A stretch of DNA of 64,000 nucleotides from Lutraria lutraria (lineage: Eukaryota > Mollusca > Bivalvia > Venerida > Mactridae). Of this stretch, positions 26,401-34,727 are shown piece by piece. Below the pieces are notes generated by a model, which saw only the letters and a list, made by a program, of their open reading frames with translations, was not told the origin of the DNA and made no database searches. The stretch covers positions 729,029 through 793,028 of the forward strand of contig OZ026843.1 in NCBI GenBank assembly GCA_964023205.1, in the 5' to 3' direction. Numbering within the stretch: the first letter of the stretch is position 1; each line of letters begins with the position of its first letter. The translations under genes and the position numbers were made by a program.

Positions 26401-28668
26401 GAAAATCAGTTAACACTCTCAGCAGGGCGCAATAGAGACATGAAGTCAAAATCGGTTCGACGTCTGGAAGTAGAGCCACTTTCTGTTTAAGTTTTTTACA
26501 ATATTACATGCATACTGTCGTGATTTATACTTTCGGTTTGACTCGTTTTCGGGAAATCGACTGGTTTCGTTTTCTTTCCGAGCACCACGTTTTATCGTAA
26601 TTATACGGCAAACCAGTCTACCTATTTTTTTCGTACTCGGAATTATTCGATCTAACATCGTACACGTGAAAATGCTGTTTACCGGCCCCTTGCAAAGAAG
26701 GAAAAAAAACGCTGTAACTGGACCCCCACATCAATAATATAACCTCCAAAGCAAAAAACACCCTAATATTTATCCAGAGAAACATCAAAACCCAAAATAA
26801 ACAAGTCAAAGAAGCTGCATACAAAACTTATGTAAGACCTCAATTAGAATATTGCTCAATTATATGGCACCCTTGGCAAAAACATCTGGCATACAAGGTA
26901 GAAAGTGTACAGAGAGCTGCAGCAAGATATGTTGCAAATAACTATGACTACCAGAGTAGTGTCACCAACATGCTTAAAGATCTTGGTTGGCTGACTTTAG
27001 AGAAACGCCGAGTACAATCTTCCCTAATCTTCCTGTATAAAATCCAGTATAACCTTGTCTATGTTAATCACAACCACCTTGTCTGGACCAGAAACATGAA
27101 CTTCCTTATACCCCAGTCCTGCACTCAGTATCATCAAAATTCCTTCTTCCCAAGAACTATAAGGTACTGGAACTGTCTCCCACCCCAGGTTAAATCTAGT
27201 CCCAGCCTAGGGTATCTTCACAGATAGGCTGGTGATGGTCAACCCCTAGCCCCCTATCAGATTGTTTTTATCCTTGCACCTCTTTTATCTTTTATACTTT
27301 TATCTTTTAACACAAGAACTTAACACTATAAATTAACACTGTTTTTCCAGACAAAGCGCCTCCAAGTAATAGTCAGTATTGACTGGACGGGAGTATGAAG
27401 TAGAAGGCTAGGTCCATGCTAGTATAGCCCTACTAATTTGGCTTTCCGGTTGGCCGATTTTCGTGAACAAATTCGGAAAGGTCATCCTCTCAGCCTTACA
27501 AACATCTGCATATATACGTGCGAAAATTCAAATTACGTCAAAATTCTTCAATAACAGGCATAACTTACTTAAATCGTTAGAAATAACAATAATCTGCGTG
27601 AATGTGCTGCAAAAAATCTGTGTAAAATGTCAAATTTGAAATATTAAACTTAAATTTTACGTCGCGTGAAAAAAAAGGGTACATACAGACTTCAGCCACA
27701 TCCAGTTACACTCCATACACAAATACCGTTGGACAGTTTAATTCTAAATCGATCTTTATAATGAGTACCTAGAATTATCTAAAGTTGATTTAAAGTTTAA
27801 CTTTCCAATGTTTCAATGACATGCCAGGTTATTTAAACTTGTGCTTGAATTATTTGCGAAAGAGAGTAGGCAATGTTTACCATGACACCGGCATATTACC
27901 GCCATTACGCAAGTTTCGTTTTCAAACCATGGGGAAATAGTGGGGGGGGGGGGGGGGAACATTAATGCATCTTTCAGAAAAGGTATGTTGGAATAATTTA
28001 TACTCATATGAGTATAGAAACATGTTTTCTACCCACGGAATGGTTCACTTTGGTCAAAGCAGCATCTTTGACCCGCCTTATGACGTCACGCAACTGCATT
28101 TGTTACCTTTTTATAGCCTTTAACTATGTAGACCAGAATTTCACGTGTTGACCACTGTTTAATAGAGATTTTTGTATCGGCGATGTGGGTGGGGAGTGGG
28201 AGGCATTGCACTCCTGTTGTTTTTTTCTATACGTAGGTAATATTTTTAACAGGCTCCTGTGGTCACAGATATTGTAGTTATCGTGCCCAACGGGTTTTAA
28301 TTGGGGATTTTCCTCACACAAATGTGCAGATCTTTGTTAGACTGTGCGGGACGGAGCCAAGTCGAAAAATGTCTCGCCGTCACAAAGCAGTCTAATTAGT
28401 TGGACTACATGCTAGTAGTGGACCTGGGTTCAATCTCCGGTTCAGACCAAAGAAATTTCACAATCTCATATTTATGATACAAAATCTATATAAAATTGTT
28501 CCTGAATCAGATCTTTAGTGGGATCTCTTTGATGTCGTCCATGCTTCCCCAAAACAGTGCACGTGAATATTTGATATTTTGTACGGGTCGCGAAATATCA
28601 ATACAAAATAAAGAACAAACCTTTGCAGTAGGTACAACTGTAATCTTCTTGAAGTTATAGTGAGCCAT
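2318..28668 (-). CDS. GTPBP4: Nucleolar GTP-binding protein 4 (NOG1), 5' nine exons, partial at left edge
   Basis: This is a TRAFAC-class GTPase of the OBG/NOG1 family, which acts in the nucleolus in pre-60S ribosomal subunit maturation. Coding exons on the minus strand: 28668-28621, 22888-22718, 22134-22031, 18972-18889, 18053-17900, 14904-14812, 4466-4317, 3223-3116 and 2407-2318. All are bounded by AG/GT and phases join without a gap, giving 334 residues. G1 GFPNVGKS is at about residues 175-182, G3 DTPG at 221-224, G4 NKID at 289-292 and the G5-like STLT near 321. The N-terminus [13 protein letters not shown] matches the family start. Animal NOG1 is roughly 630 residues, so the C-terminal half lies beyond base 1; I found no further exon in 1-2317. 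Introns are large (up to 5.7 kb) and full of transposons. Family assignment is secure; exon edges are read by eye. Confidence 0.95.
2671..2958. mobile_element. Short CAGTCTTC...GAAGACTG element
   Basis: 288-bp element with inverted ends CAGTCTTC/GAAGACTG. It carries inner 'ggccatcggtccagtaaatt' and 'ggtccactaaagttcat' blocks shared with 19677-22018. The flanks match only partly (acat on each side). Confidence 0.65.
3116..3223 (-). CDS. GTPBP4: NOG1 exon 8 (G4 exon)
   Basis: 36 codons from [18 protein letters not shown] to VEDLPEDKR, including guanine-specificity motif NKID. Acceptor TTTCAG, donor GTAAGT. Confidence 0.94.
3936..4124. mobile_element. TACAGT(G)CAACCTCTCC MITE
   Basis: Inverted ends TACAGTGCAACCTCTCC and GGAGAGGTTGTACTGTA, with further internal 'gaggttgttgctc' inverted blocks. 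Related copies at 40357-40510, 43357-43528 and 55695-55870. Confidence 0.75.
4317..4466 (-). CDS. GTPBP4: NOG1 exon 7 (G3 exon)
   Basis: 50 codons from [17 protein letters not shown] to CGHSIEQQ, with the G3 DTPG. The intron between exons 6 and 7 is about 10.3 kb and contains most of the Helentron-like repeat arrays. Confidence 0.95.
4725..5655. repeat. Helentron-like repeat family B, copy 1
   Basis: Starts with hairpin aacaagagggccatgatggc. It continues as about four tandem ~165-bp units with 'gtccactagacaatgctaca' and 'ctctaggccttg', and ends in the terminal hairpin tagctcacc...ggtgagcta. Confidence 0.8.
5680..7467. repeat. Helentron-like repeat family F, split by an insertion
   Basis: Left part 5680-6020 starts at 'gcccaagggcaacatgtcga' and right part 7283-7467 ends in the hairpin 'tcgagctcaccacaggtggg'. 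The two are separated by the hAT-like element 6021-7282. Confidence 0.65.
6021..7282. mobile_element. hAT-like non-autonomous element with 5-bp TSD, copy 1
   Basis: Ends CAGCGTTTTTTTTCC and GGAAAAAAACGCTG. The target duplication AAGTG is at 6016-6020 and 7283-7287. Internal sequence matches the second copy at 25560-26714 in opposite orientation. No transposase ORF. Short TSDs of 5-6 bp are known in some hAT families; superfamily is inferred. Confidence 0.75.
7470..9912. other. NOG1 intron sequence without recognisable gene
   Basis: A+T-rich intron DNA. The only structure seen is a TIR-like end at about 7788-7815 that pairs with 14685-14712. Confidence 0.6.
9913..11668. repeat. Helentron-like repeat family B, long copy
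   Basis: Head hairpin aacaagagggccatgatggc, then about nine tandem units of about 165 bp ('ggtagaggtccactagacaa', 'tagctctaggccttgtggtt'). Ends with 'gtgctctggtgagcta'. Several units alternate between two subtypes, suggesting that pairs of units were duplicated. Confidence 0.85.
11683..12597. repeat. Pearl-like Helentron family C with ACAG microsatellite, inserted in a family D head
   Basis: Begins with a family D/A-type head (caagagggccacattggccc). A second head 'aacaagagctccgcggtcgg' follows at about 11735. Then come about five ~125-165-bp units containing 'cagtgaccttgacctttgac', a (acag)n tract at about 12525-12544, and an end hairpin 'cttcttcgaaggggggcata'. Head, tandem core, tetranucleotide tract and hairpin match the organisation described for mollusc pearl/HINE elements. 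Confidence 0.75.
12680..13402. repeat. Repeat family D, copy 2
   Basis: About four units of 'gggcccataactcttgaagt' and 'cttgtccaagatcttttggt'. Terminal hairpin agctcacctgatgaatcagg ends at 'gtgagcta'. Confidence 0.75.
13405..13700. repeat. Interspersed repeat shared with 63320-63680
   Basis: Shares long blocks such as 'attgattttctatttttagc' and 'aatgtaactgacatcatgaa' with the interior of the element at 62899-63976. Confidence 0.7.
13700..14780. other. NOG1 intron sequence without recognisable gene
   Basis: No coding or repeat feature seen other than the TIR-like end at 14685-14712. Confidence 0.5.
14812..14904 (-). CDS. GTPBP4: NOG1 exon 6 (switch I region)
   Basis: 31 codons from [19 protein letters not shown] to YLRWQ. 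The PYAFTTKSL stretch carries the switch I/G2 threonine. Acceptor TTCCAG, donor GTAAGT. Confidence 0.95.
15115..17775. repeat. Repeat family E, interrupted by a ~1.7 kb insertion
   Basis: Left part about 15115-15365 and right part about 17098-17775 consist of ~160-bp units ('ataactcagtgaaaa', 'catgcacaactaggct', 'aatttgcctattgtatatac'). The right end has a (ccga)n tract at 17690-17715 and the hairpin 'tatagcccccatatatttca...tgggggtata'. Between them lies 15366-17097, bounded by tactgta/tacagta. Confidence 0.65.
15722..16860. mobile_element. CAGGGTTCCCACRC element with 6-bp TSD
   Basis: 1139 bp, with inverted ends CAGGGTTCCCACAC and GCGTGGGAACCCTG. The exact target duplication ATTATA is at 15716-15721 and 16861-16866. 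No transposase ORF seen. Another CAGGGCTCAACACTAACAC motif at 15985 suggests a nested element. Confidence 0.8.
17900..18053 (-). CDS. GTPBP4: NOG1 exon 5 (P-loop exon)
   Basis: 154 bp from [18 protein letters not shown] to SSFINK. It contains the G1/P-loop GFPNVGKS. Acceptor TTTTAG before 18053, donor GTATAA after 17900. Confidence 0.96.
18192..18815. repeat. 18-19-bp minisatellite in NOG1 intron 4
   Basis: About 33 copies of three unit types, acctgtactgatgaaaat, acctgtactgatggaagac and acctgtactggtgaagac, intermixed. Open in all three minus-strand frames ([21 protein letters not shown] translations), which is a repeat artefact. Confidence 0.95.
18889..18972 (-). CDS. GTPBP4: NOG1 exon 4
   Basis: 84 bp reading [18 protein letters not shown] then KQLKKASLG, with split codons at both ends that restore Asn and Arg. 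Acceptor ACAG and donor GTAGTA. Confidence 0.95.
19779..21865. mobile_element. CAGTGATTTTTTTAC element with 7-bp TSD (second nesting level)
   Basis: Inverted ends CAGTGATTTTTTTAC and GTAAAAAAATCACTG, flanked by AGTAACT at 19772-19778 and 21866-21872. Non-coding by inspection. Confidence 0.75.
20257..21594. mobile_element. TACAGTAAAGTTCC element (third nesting level)
   Basis: Ends TACAGTAAAGTTCC and GGAACTTTACTGTA, with subterminal arrays of 'aatacgaccgtcc' and 'taagaccacttcatgg' type motifs. No transposase ORF recognised. Confidence 0.75.
22031..22134 (-). CDS. GTPBP4: NOG1 exon 3
   Basis: 104 bp from [19 protein letters not shown] to HLID plus two bases of a split Asn codon. The donor GTATGT sits only 6 bp from the duplicated target site of a transposon (TSD 22019-22024). 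Confidence 0.95.
22718..22888 (-). CDS. GTPBP4: NOG1 exon 2
   Basis: 57 codons from [15 protein letters not shown] to DFPKLE. It carries the basic N-terminal helical region typical of NOG1. Acceptor TTTACAG precedes 22888; donor GTATGG follows 22718. Confidence 0.95.
23048..23521. mobile_element. ACAGTACGGTTCGGGTGA TIR element
   Basis: 474 bp, with ends ACAGTACGGTTCGGGTGA and TCACCCGAGCCGTACTGT. Related end at 1243. No clear target duplication. Confidence 0.75.
23776..24060 (+). repeat. tRNA-like SINE head expanded into a minisatellite
   Basis: The stretch 'gtggtacagtggttagtg' resembles a tRNA box A. Its ggtacagtg / gaggttattg words are repeated to about 24010, after which tRNA-like sequence resumes ('gcactagacttgtaacctgg', then 'ccaggttttattcccggtag', box B-like). 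Confidence 0.55.
24237..25554. repeat. Helentron-like repeat family A, full copy
   Basis: Head hairpin aacaagagggccaagatggc, about eight ~140-bp units, then 'cgacgcacgaggcacaccgc' and the terminal hairpin tagctcac...gtgagcta. Confidence 0.85.
25560..26714. mobile_element. hAT-like non-autonomous element with 5-bp TSD, copy 2
   Basis: Ends CAGCGGGTTTTTTTCGCC and GGAAAAAAAACGCTG. Target duplication TAACT is at 25555-25559 and 26715-26719. Reverse-oriented relative to copy 1 (6021-7282). It sits inside the 5' edge of a non-LTR retrotransposon fragment. Confidence 0.8.
26718..27227 (+). pseudogene. Non-LTR retrotransposon reverse transcriptase, C-terminal fragment
   Basis: An open frame of about 169 codons ends at TAG 27227. 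It reads [39 protein letters not shown], then [14 protein letters not shown], and ends [15 protein letters not shown]. These blocks are characteristic of the region after the RT palm in Jockey/CR1-type LINEs. The N-terminal endonuclease and RT core are missing. A one-base shift is visible at 'tggaccccc', where the expected W-T-P-H-I lies in two frames. A hAT-like element has inserted just 5' of it. Dead fragment. Confidence 0.85.
27230..28370. other. NOG1 intron 1 sequence, no gene seen
   Basis: Holds the LINE 3' tail and a 17-nt poly-G run near 27942-27958. No coding region supported. Confidence 0.5.
28385..28450 (+). repeat. tRNA-like (SINE) segment
   Basis: 'attagttggactacatgcta' followed by 'cctgggttcaatctccgg' resembles the A and B boxes of a tRNA. 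Arms do not fold into a full cloverleaf by eye, so a SINE remnant is more likely than a tRNA gene. Confidence 0.4.
28621..28668 (-). CDS. GTPBP4: NOG1 exon 1 (start codon)
   Basis: ATG at 28668-28666 opens [16 protein letters not shown] (16 codons) and is followed by a GT donor at 28620-28619. The start is the conserved NOG1 N-terminus. Confidence 0.93.
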
Positions 28669-28800
28669 ATTATTTATTTTTCACACGGACATATATCCAG
28701 AACAAACAATGTTAAAGCTTTATCGTTTTCAAATCAGTACTAAAAGCTGCGCTTGTTAAAACGCACTGTTTTCCCCGGAAGTTACTTTCCACGTGTTTGC
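28669..28800. promoter_or_regulatory. NOG1 proximal promoter with ETS-like and E-box motifs
   Basis: Just upstream of the NOG1 start codon lie CCGGAAGT (28775-28782, ETS consensus) and CACGTG (28790-28795, E-box). Both are common in TATA-less promoters of ribosome-biogenesis genes. No TATA box is evident. Motif presence is seen; function is inferred. Confidence 0.45.
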
Positions 28801-29046
28801 AGGACCGACGTGACTCAGAAAAAGGTACTTAATTAAATTTCAAATTCAAAATTATATAAGTAATCATAATTTTAATTTATTGATAGATAGCTTGGTAACT
28901 CTGACTTCAGAGGACATTTTCACATGTTAAATTATTCTCTGCGATTCTGAAAATTTCCCGCCACATGTCAGATGGTAATCATCTAGCCTGGATTACCTGC
29001 CCCTTACACTACATGATTACGCAGCATAGTACGACGGGAACCAGAC

Positions 29047-29718
29047 GGCGAAGTATAAAACATGGCGCCCCTCTAGGTTTTAGTGTAAAATTAAAAGAAA
29101 ACATGGCCCCCCCTATCAACTTTTCTTAATGGATATTAATAATTTTGGTATCATATTAAAGCTAACGTTCTGTAGTTTTAGAATATGTAATTAGATATAG
29201 AAATCCGTTTTGTTTTCGAGCATTTATTTCTGGTTAAAGATAGGTAAAAAATCATTTTTTTTATCACAAAATTTGGTGTTCGGAAAACATGGCCCCCCCT
29301 CTTAACTTTTTTATTTAATAATGTATTTTTTTAAGATTAATACTGTTGGAAACCTGAAGCTCTCTAGTTTTCATAACTGTACACAGAATTAAAATTGAAT
29401 AAGTAAAACGTTTTTTATCGCGAGTTAAATTCGACTAAAAAATTTATTTTTTTTACCGCACATAAAATTTGGTTCGGAAAACATGGCCCCCCATCTTAAC
29501 TTTTTTATTATTTAACATATATTTTTTAAATCTACATGGTTAAAAAGGTATTGTAATGTAGTTTTTATAATAGTAAAAATATTTAAAATTGACTGAGTAA
29601 AACGTGATTTACAACGAGTTAAAGTAGACGCATTTTTTCATTTTTTTTTCACGGGCCCGATAATCGGCATTTGTGATAGTGTTAACCGGTACAGTACATT
29701 AATTAAGTATACGTATTA
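29047..29718 (+). repeat. Left terminal inverted repeat of the MULE-type element
   Basis: Reverse complement of 34728-35405 with scattered differences. Contains at least three modules of acatggcgccc / ggaaaacatggcccccc followed by tcttaactttttta. Confidence 0.9.
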
Positions 29719-29719
29719 C

Positions 29720-30270
29720 AGTAACTCTTATAGAAAATTAGCGGCCAGACCAGATATACAGTAATATGTAGTTAAATGATAGATAATTATTTCTTATATA
29801 TTGTATATCATATTATAAAAACAATTTATTTTATAATTTATATTTCGAAATTTTATGACATAATAATTGCAATGAACAAAAAATGAATTCACGGACACAT
29901 ATAGTTCATTTATTTGCTTTTGTTTTTTTAGTTACATATTTAACAAACATCTTAAATGTCATGAATGCGAAGCTTAATTATCGTTACTATTGTTTATCAA
30001 AATGACAATTTGTCAATTGTATTTGCTTTGATCCCGATAATTAACATTAATATCACATGTGTAAAGTGAAAGTTTGCTACTTATAATTCCAATTTAATTT
30101 AAAGGTCACAATTTCATGATTAAGTTATGATAATCAATGTATTTTATACACATTTTAATTAATGACAGTTTGGTGAACGGAATGCCTTTAATCATGATAA
30201 ATGAATAATAGTTTTAGTAATCAAGTCCACCTGTAAATTACACTTAATCCAAATTACAAGTGAATCAGTT
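29720..30270. other. Non-coding A+T-rich interior of the MULE-type element
   Basis: No ORF or repeat recognised between the left TIR and the SGNH gene. Confidence 0.5.
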
Positions 30271-30271
30271 A

Positions 30272-32486
30272 ATGATGGCTCTTGTAGTGGGACATAGTCA
30301 AACTAAATATCTTAGTGAATATTTGAGTTCAGAAGAGTATTCTGTCTTTTCCTACCCTGGAGCTAGGAGTCTTCAACTATTGGATAAATCTAGTGTTTTT
30401 GAAGTGGCGCCGTTTTTTTCGGTAAAGTATTAATTCGTTATTGGTAAATGCATGTGAGTGACTTATAAAATGATAGTGAACGTATTTATCCTTTTATCTT
30501 CATTATTTGGTGTAGTTATTCTAACAATGAGCGTATTATATATCTTAATAATTTTAACTGAGTAGATTATCACTATGCAAAACTATTGCACCTATGTAAA
30601 TTCATCCGTACAATTTTGGCCAAATTCTAATATTGCGTTCTTAAGTGTTATAATTAGAAAATCTATTATGTTCTATCGGAGACATTTCTACAATCAATTA
30701 GTTTTTATCAGACTTTTATAACAACGCATTAACAGCAGTCTCTATATGACTAAATTTATATCGATGTGAAGCAATAATTTTCATTAAAGATACTTTAATT
30801 AGTTGACTGTGTTATAATATTATCATCATGATATCATTTTCTGAAAATAAATATAATATGGCTTAAATTACATATTAATTTACAAATTCTTTAACTTTTG
30901 GTTGTATATGGTTTTCAATGGTGTTAATGTTGTCCAATGGCTGTTTTATTTTTATTGTCTCTTATAATTGACCGCATATCATTAAGTTTCAATGTATTCA
31001 ATATAGATAATCCCATTAACGTATGTGATTGATTGTATATGCATGCTGTTGTCAATAGATAAAGGCATATTAAGATTTTTTGCCAATAAATTGTATTGTA
31101 TTGTCAATCATCGGATAATCCTATTACGGTAGCTGATTGCTTGTTTATTGCGTAAGTGTGACACTTGATAACATGCCGATTCTGATGGTGTCGATAAATG
31201 ATTCGTTTATATGGGAAAAAAATAGAGTAGTAACTGATATTTATTAGTCGAAGATTTAGAATTATTTTTGCAAAATGAAGTTAATAGTAGCTTACATACA
31301 GATGATATAGTTATTTTACAATGAAAGTTGTAGTTTCAATAATAAACTGTGTGACACTTGATAACATGCCGATTCTGATGGTGTCGATAAATGATTCGTT
31401 TATATGGAAAAAAAATAGAGTAGTAACTGATATTTATTAGTCGAAGATTTAGAATTATTTTTGCAAAATGAAGTTAATAGTAGCTTACATATAGATGATA
31501 TAGTTATTTTACAATGAAAGTTGTAGTTTCAATAATAAACTGTGTGACACTTGATAACATGCCGATTCTGATGGTGTCGATAAATGATTCGTTTATATGG
31601 AAAAAAAATAGAGTAGTAACTGATATTTATTAGTCGAAGATTTAGAATTATTTTTGCAAAATGAAGTTAATAGTAGCTTACATACAGATGATATAGTTAT
31701 TTTACAATGAAAGTTGTAGTTTCAATAATAAACTATGCTTGTGAAGCGTGGGGTATTTCGAAATCTAAAGAAATAGAAAGGGTTCACCTTAAATTTTACA
31801 AAAGATTGTTAAAAGCAAATATTAATACATGTAATGCGATTATACATGCTGAATGAGGGAGAAATATATATTTGTCGATGTACTATGTATAAGACGAAAT
31901 AAATAATCTGTTATGTTCTGATAAATAAAAAAATCATACATCAAAATATACGAATCATTAAGTTTTTTTTAAGTATATCGTTATTTTAAATAGTCTATAT
32001 TGTTCGAACCATATTTTGGACTTTGTATATCTTATATTGTACTGTATATTGAATAACTCATATTTCCCTTGCAGGTGATTGTTGTAGTAGTCGGTGCTAA
32101 TGACATCGGTAGAAAGGATCCCACCAGTATAGCTGCTGATATCCATGTCTTGGTGGACAAGTTGAGATGTTCATCGCCCAACGCATCAATTCTTGTCTCT
32201 GAAGTATTACCTAGAATCCAGAACAGATTTCCCGGTTGCGAATTACACAGGACAATTTTGGAAGACTGGAATAATGACGCCCAATACCTTAATAGCCTCC
32301 TACACGACTTGGCGGATGAATCTGCATGGTTGGACATCATTCAACATCCAGATTTCTACACTAGACTGGGTAAGTATGATTTCTTACACATGTTAACCTG
32401 AATCAAAACTGTATGTTTGTGGACAAGTAAGTACTGGTTAATATTTAATTCCAGGAAAACTGAACAATAATTATTTGACTAGTTAA
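30272..32486 (+). CDS. Transposon-borne SGNH/GDSL hydrolase-like protein, probably truncated
   Basis: Proposed exons are 30272-30421 (50 codons from ATG), 32075-32369 and 32455-32486. All have AG/GT borders and consistent phases, giving about 158 residues. Exon 1 reads MALVVGHSQTKYL, where the block I GDS motif is replaced by G-H-S with the serine kept. Exon 2 has VIVVVVGANDIGR, the block III GxND motif. SGNH-type hydrolases act on esters; similar domains occur in many invertebrate transposons. Translation stops at KLNNNYLTS, before the expected block V D-x-x-H, so catalytic His and Asp are missing. It could be a decayed gene, or a downstream exon was missed. The 1.65 kb intron contains a 193-bp triplication. 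Confidence 0.55.
31156..31734 (+). repeat. Three tandem copies of a 193-bp unit
   Basis: Copies start at 31156, 31349 and 31542 with 'gtgtgacacttgataacatg' and differ by only a few bases. They end at the start of an RT fragment. Confidence 0.95.
31728..31856 (+). pseudogene. Non-LTR reverse transcriptase C-terminal fragment inside the MULE-type element
   Basis: About 42 codons reading INYACEAWGISKSKEIERVH then LKFYKRLLKANINTCN before TGA. This resembles the LNYGCEIWGF...IERVHTKFCKRLLG block that follows the RT domain in many LINEs. Only this fragment is recognisable. Confidence 0.65.
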
Positions 32487-32820
32487 CGTGTATTGTAATA
32501 TACGTTATTTATTGACAATGAAAATATTACGGAACAAAATGCTTATCACGGTCTACAAACTTAGTGATAAATTGGGTTTGGATAACTTCATGTTCTTTAT
32601 AAGCATTTTATGTTAGTAAACGCAACTTCTATTTTTATGGAATCTAAGTTATTATGTCAATGGCACTGTCTGTTTTATATGGAATATACAAGACTGCTGG
32701 GTATTGTATTCGTAAGGATTTGTATCCAATGATATTATCATTTGTTTGCAAGTTAGTACTGGATAATAATTAATTCCAGGAAACTGAACAATAATTGACT
32801 AAAAGCGATAAACAATATAA

Positions 32821-34080
32821 GCAAACATACCCTCTACGCCCAAAGTATATACTCCTTCTACTGCTATAGCAACTCCACAGACAGGACAATTGTATAATAT
32901 AACACCCTCGTCTAAACGAAAGCATACCGAAAACGCGCATAATCATAGTTCTAAGAAACGTATAACATTTGCTGACGACTGTATTAATAATACTCCGACG
33001 CGAAATATTTTAAATGAAGAAATCGCGATAACTCCAGTGTCTAAACGAAAACGTCCACAAAACGCGCATCGTAGGTCAAGTTCTAAGAAACCTGAAACAT
33101 TTGTTATTAATAATACACCGGCGCTAGATATCTTACATGAAGAAATAGCAATAACTCCCGCGTCAAAACGGAAACGTTCAGAAAACTCGCATCGTAAACG
33201 TATAACATTTGCAGACGATTTTAATAATTCACTCGCGGAAGATATTTTATATGACGAACACGCGATATTAAGTGACGAAAGTATTTCGAACACTTCTACA
33301 AACGAAAATGAAATGTGGCTTCCAAATTATGATTTGTGCGACAATGATAAAAATCTCATCGAAAGTAAAGACGGTTGGCTAAATGATACAATAATAAATG
33401 CGTCGCAATGTATTTTAAAGAATTCTCAATTTAATTGTAATGGTTTACAAAACACTCTTTTTATTCCCGTATATTGTGAGAAACGTGGTAGTTGGAATCT
33501 AAATAAAGACATTAAGAGACAAGATGCACCTTGCGCACAAATTCATTATAATGGAAATCATCATTGGATAATGTCATACCAACGCGAACAAAATGGCGAT
33601 ATAATTGTTATTGATAGCATTAAATCAAATCGAAGTGTAAACAGCAATATATCAATTCAATTATCACAAATGTATTCTTCTAACACTAATAATTTAAAAA
33701 TTGTAGTCCCTGATGTTCATTAACAGACTAATTGTTCTGATTGTGGAGTTTTCGCTATAGCATATTTGACTGAACTTATTTGTACCAATTTTAATGCAAA
33801 TCTGTCCCTTATTAGATTCATCATATCAGATATGCGAAATCATTTACGCGACTGTTTTATCAATAAAAAAATTCACTTATTTCCAAAAATTGTTAAAATG
33901 CCGAAAATGCCCGTAAGTGACCCAAAATGCCAAAATATTAAATTGTATTGCCAATGCAGATTACCTGATATAATTGATGACATGATTCAGTGTGACAATA
34001 GATATTGTAAAATCAAGTGGTTTCATAAAAGTTGTATGACTTTTAGTAGCAAAAATCTGTGTACTTTCTGTTCATGGTGA
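32821..34080 (+). pseudogene. Ulp1/SENP-like C48 cysteine protease with C-terminal PHD finger, one in-frame stop
   Basis: One frame runs from about 32821 to TGA at 34078-34080, broken only by TAA at 33721-33723. N-terminal part: three lysine/arginine-rich repeats of the type SKRKRPQNAHR...ITFADD (about 32905-33260), possibly nuclear-localising. Protease core: DGWLNDTIINASQ near 33373. The catalytic His is in NHHW near 33562 and the Asp in VIDSI near 33610. After the stop come the oxyanion Gln and catalytic Cys in QTNCSDCGVFAIAY. C-terminal PHD finger (about 33946-34080) has a complete C4HC3 set: CxC, Cx4C, HxxC, CxxC. Ulp1 enzymes cleave SUMO. The stop lies between His/Asp and Gln/Cys, so the read product would be inactive. 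An upstream exon with the start codon is not identified. Confidence 0.8.
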
Positions 34081-34084
34081 ATAT

Positions 34085-34727
34085 TTCGGTTTATTTAGAT
34101 TGCTGTCTGTTATAATATGCATTATATTTATTATTATATATTTAGATGAATTTCTAGCATCTGAATTACCGTGACTTATTGGAACTCATAAACTAAATTT
34201 GTATACTTTTTCATACTTATAACTCTTCAAATATAAACTTTATTTCTTAGCTAGAATACCGAGACCGCCAAAATATATCATAAAACATACAAAAGCATGC
34301 ACATGTACAATAAACAGTGAATTATATCAAGGACTTACATACATACGTCCTTGGTTATATCTACCTAATGAGTGTTTATATACATATATTGTCTCAGTAT
34401 ATCATGTGATAATTTGATGTATATAATGATTTCTGGAAAGTGTTACTTTCAATAATCATGTAATATGTTGTACGTATACCGTGATTGTAAATGTTTGTTA
34501 TGTTGTTATGAATATATCTTTTTCATAAGGACCGGGAGTCAATCATATTTATATGTTGATTACGTATTCCCCCATTTTATATGTATACGTTACTTAATAA
34601 ATATATGTTAAATTTATAATTAGGCAATTACGACCATTAATCAGTGTATGAGACAAATACAATAAACTGATAATAACCATTGATTTATGTTTTTACTGTT
34701 TCATTCTTCATACAGCATACTTAATAT
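34085..34727. other. Non-coding 3' interior of the MULE-type element
   Basis: A+T-rich, no ORF recognised. Contains several AATAAA-type signals that could serve the cargo genes. Confidence 0.4.

Noticed and set aside
32943..33293. Minus-strand ORF of 116 codons
   Set aside because: It is the antisense shadow of the lysine-rich N-terminal repeats of the Ulp1-PHD gene.
33721..33723. TAA recoded or read through in the Ulp1 gene
   Set aside because: The following bases CAGACT do not fit the CARYYA readthrough context, and standard stops end the other genes here; a nonsense mutation is simpler.
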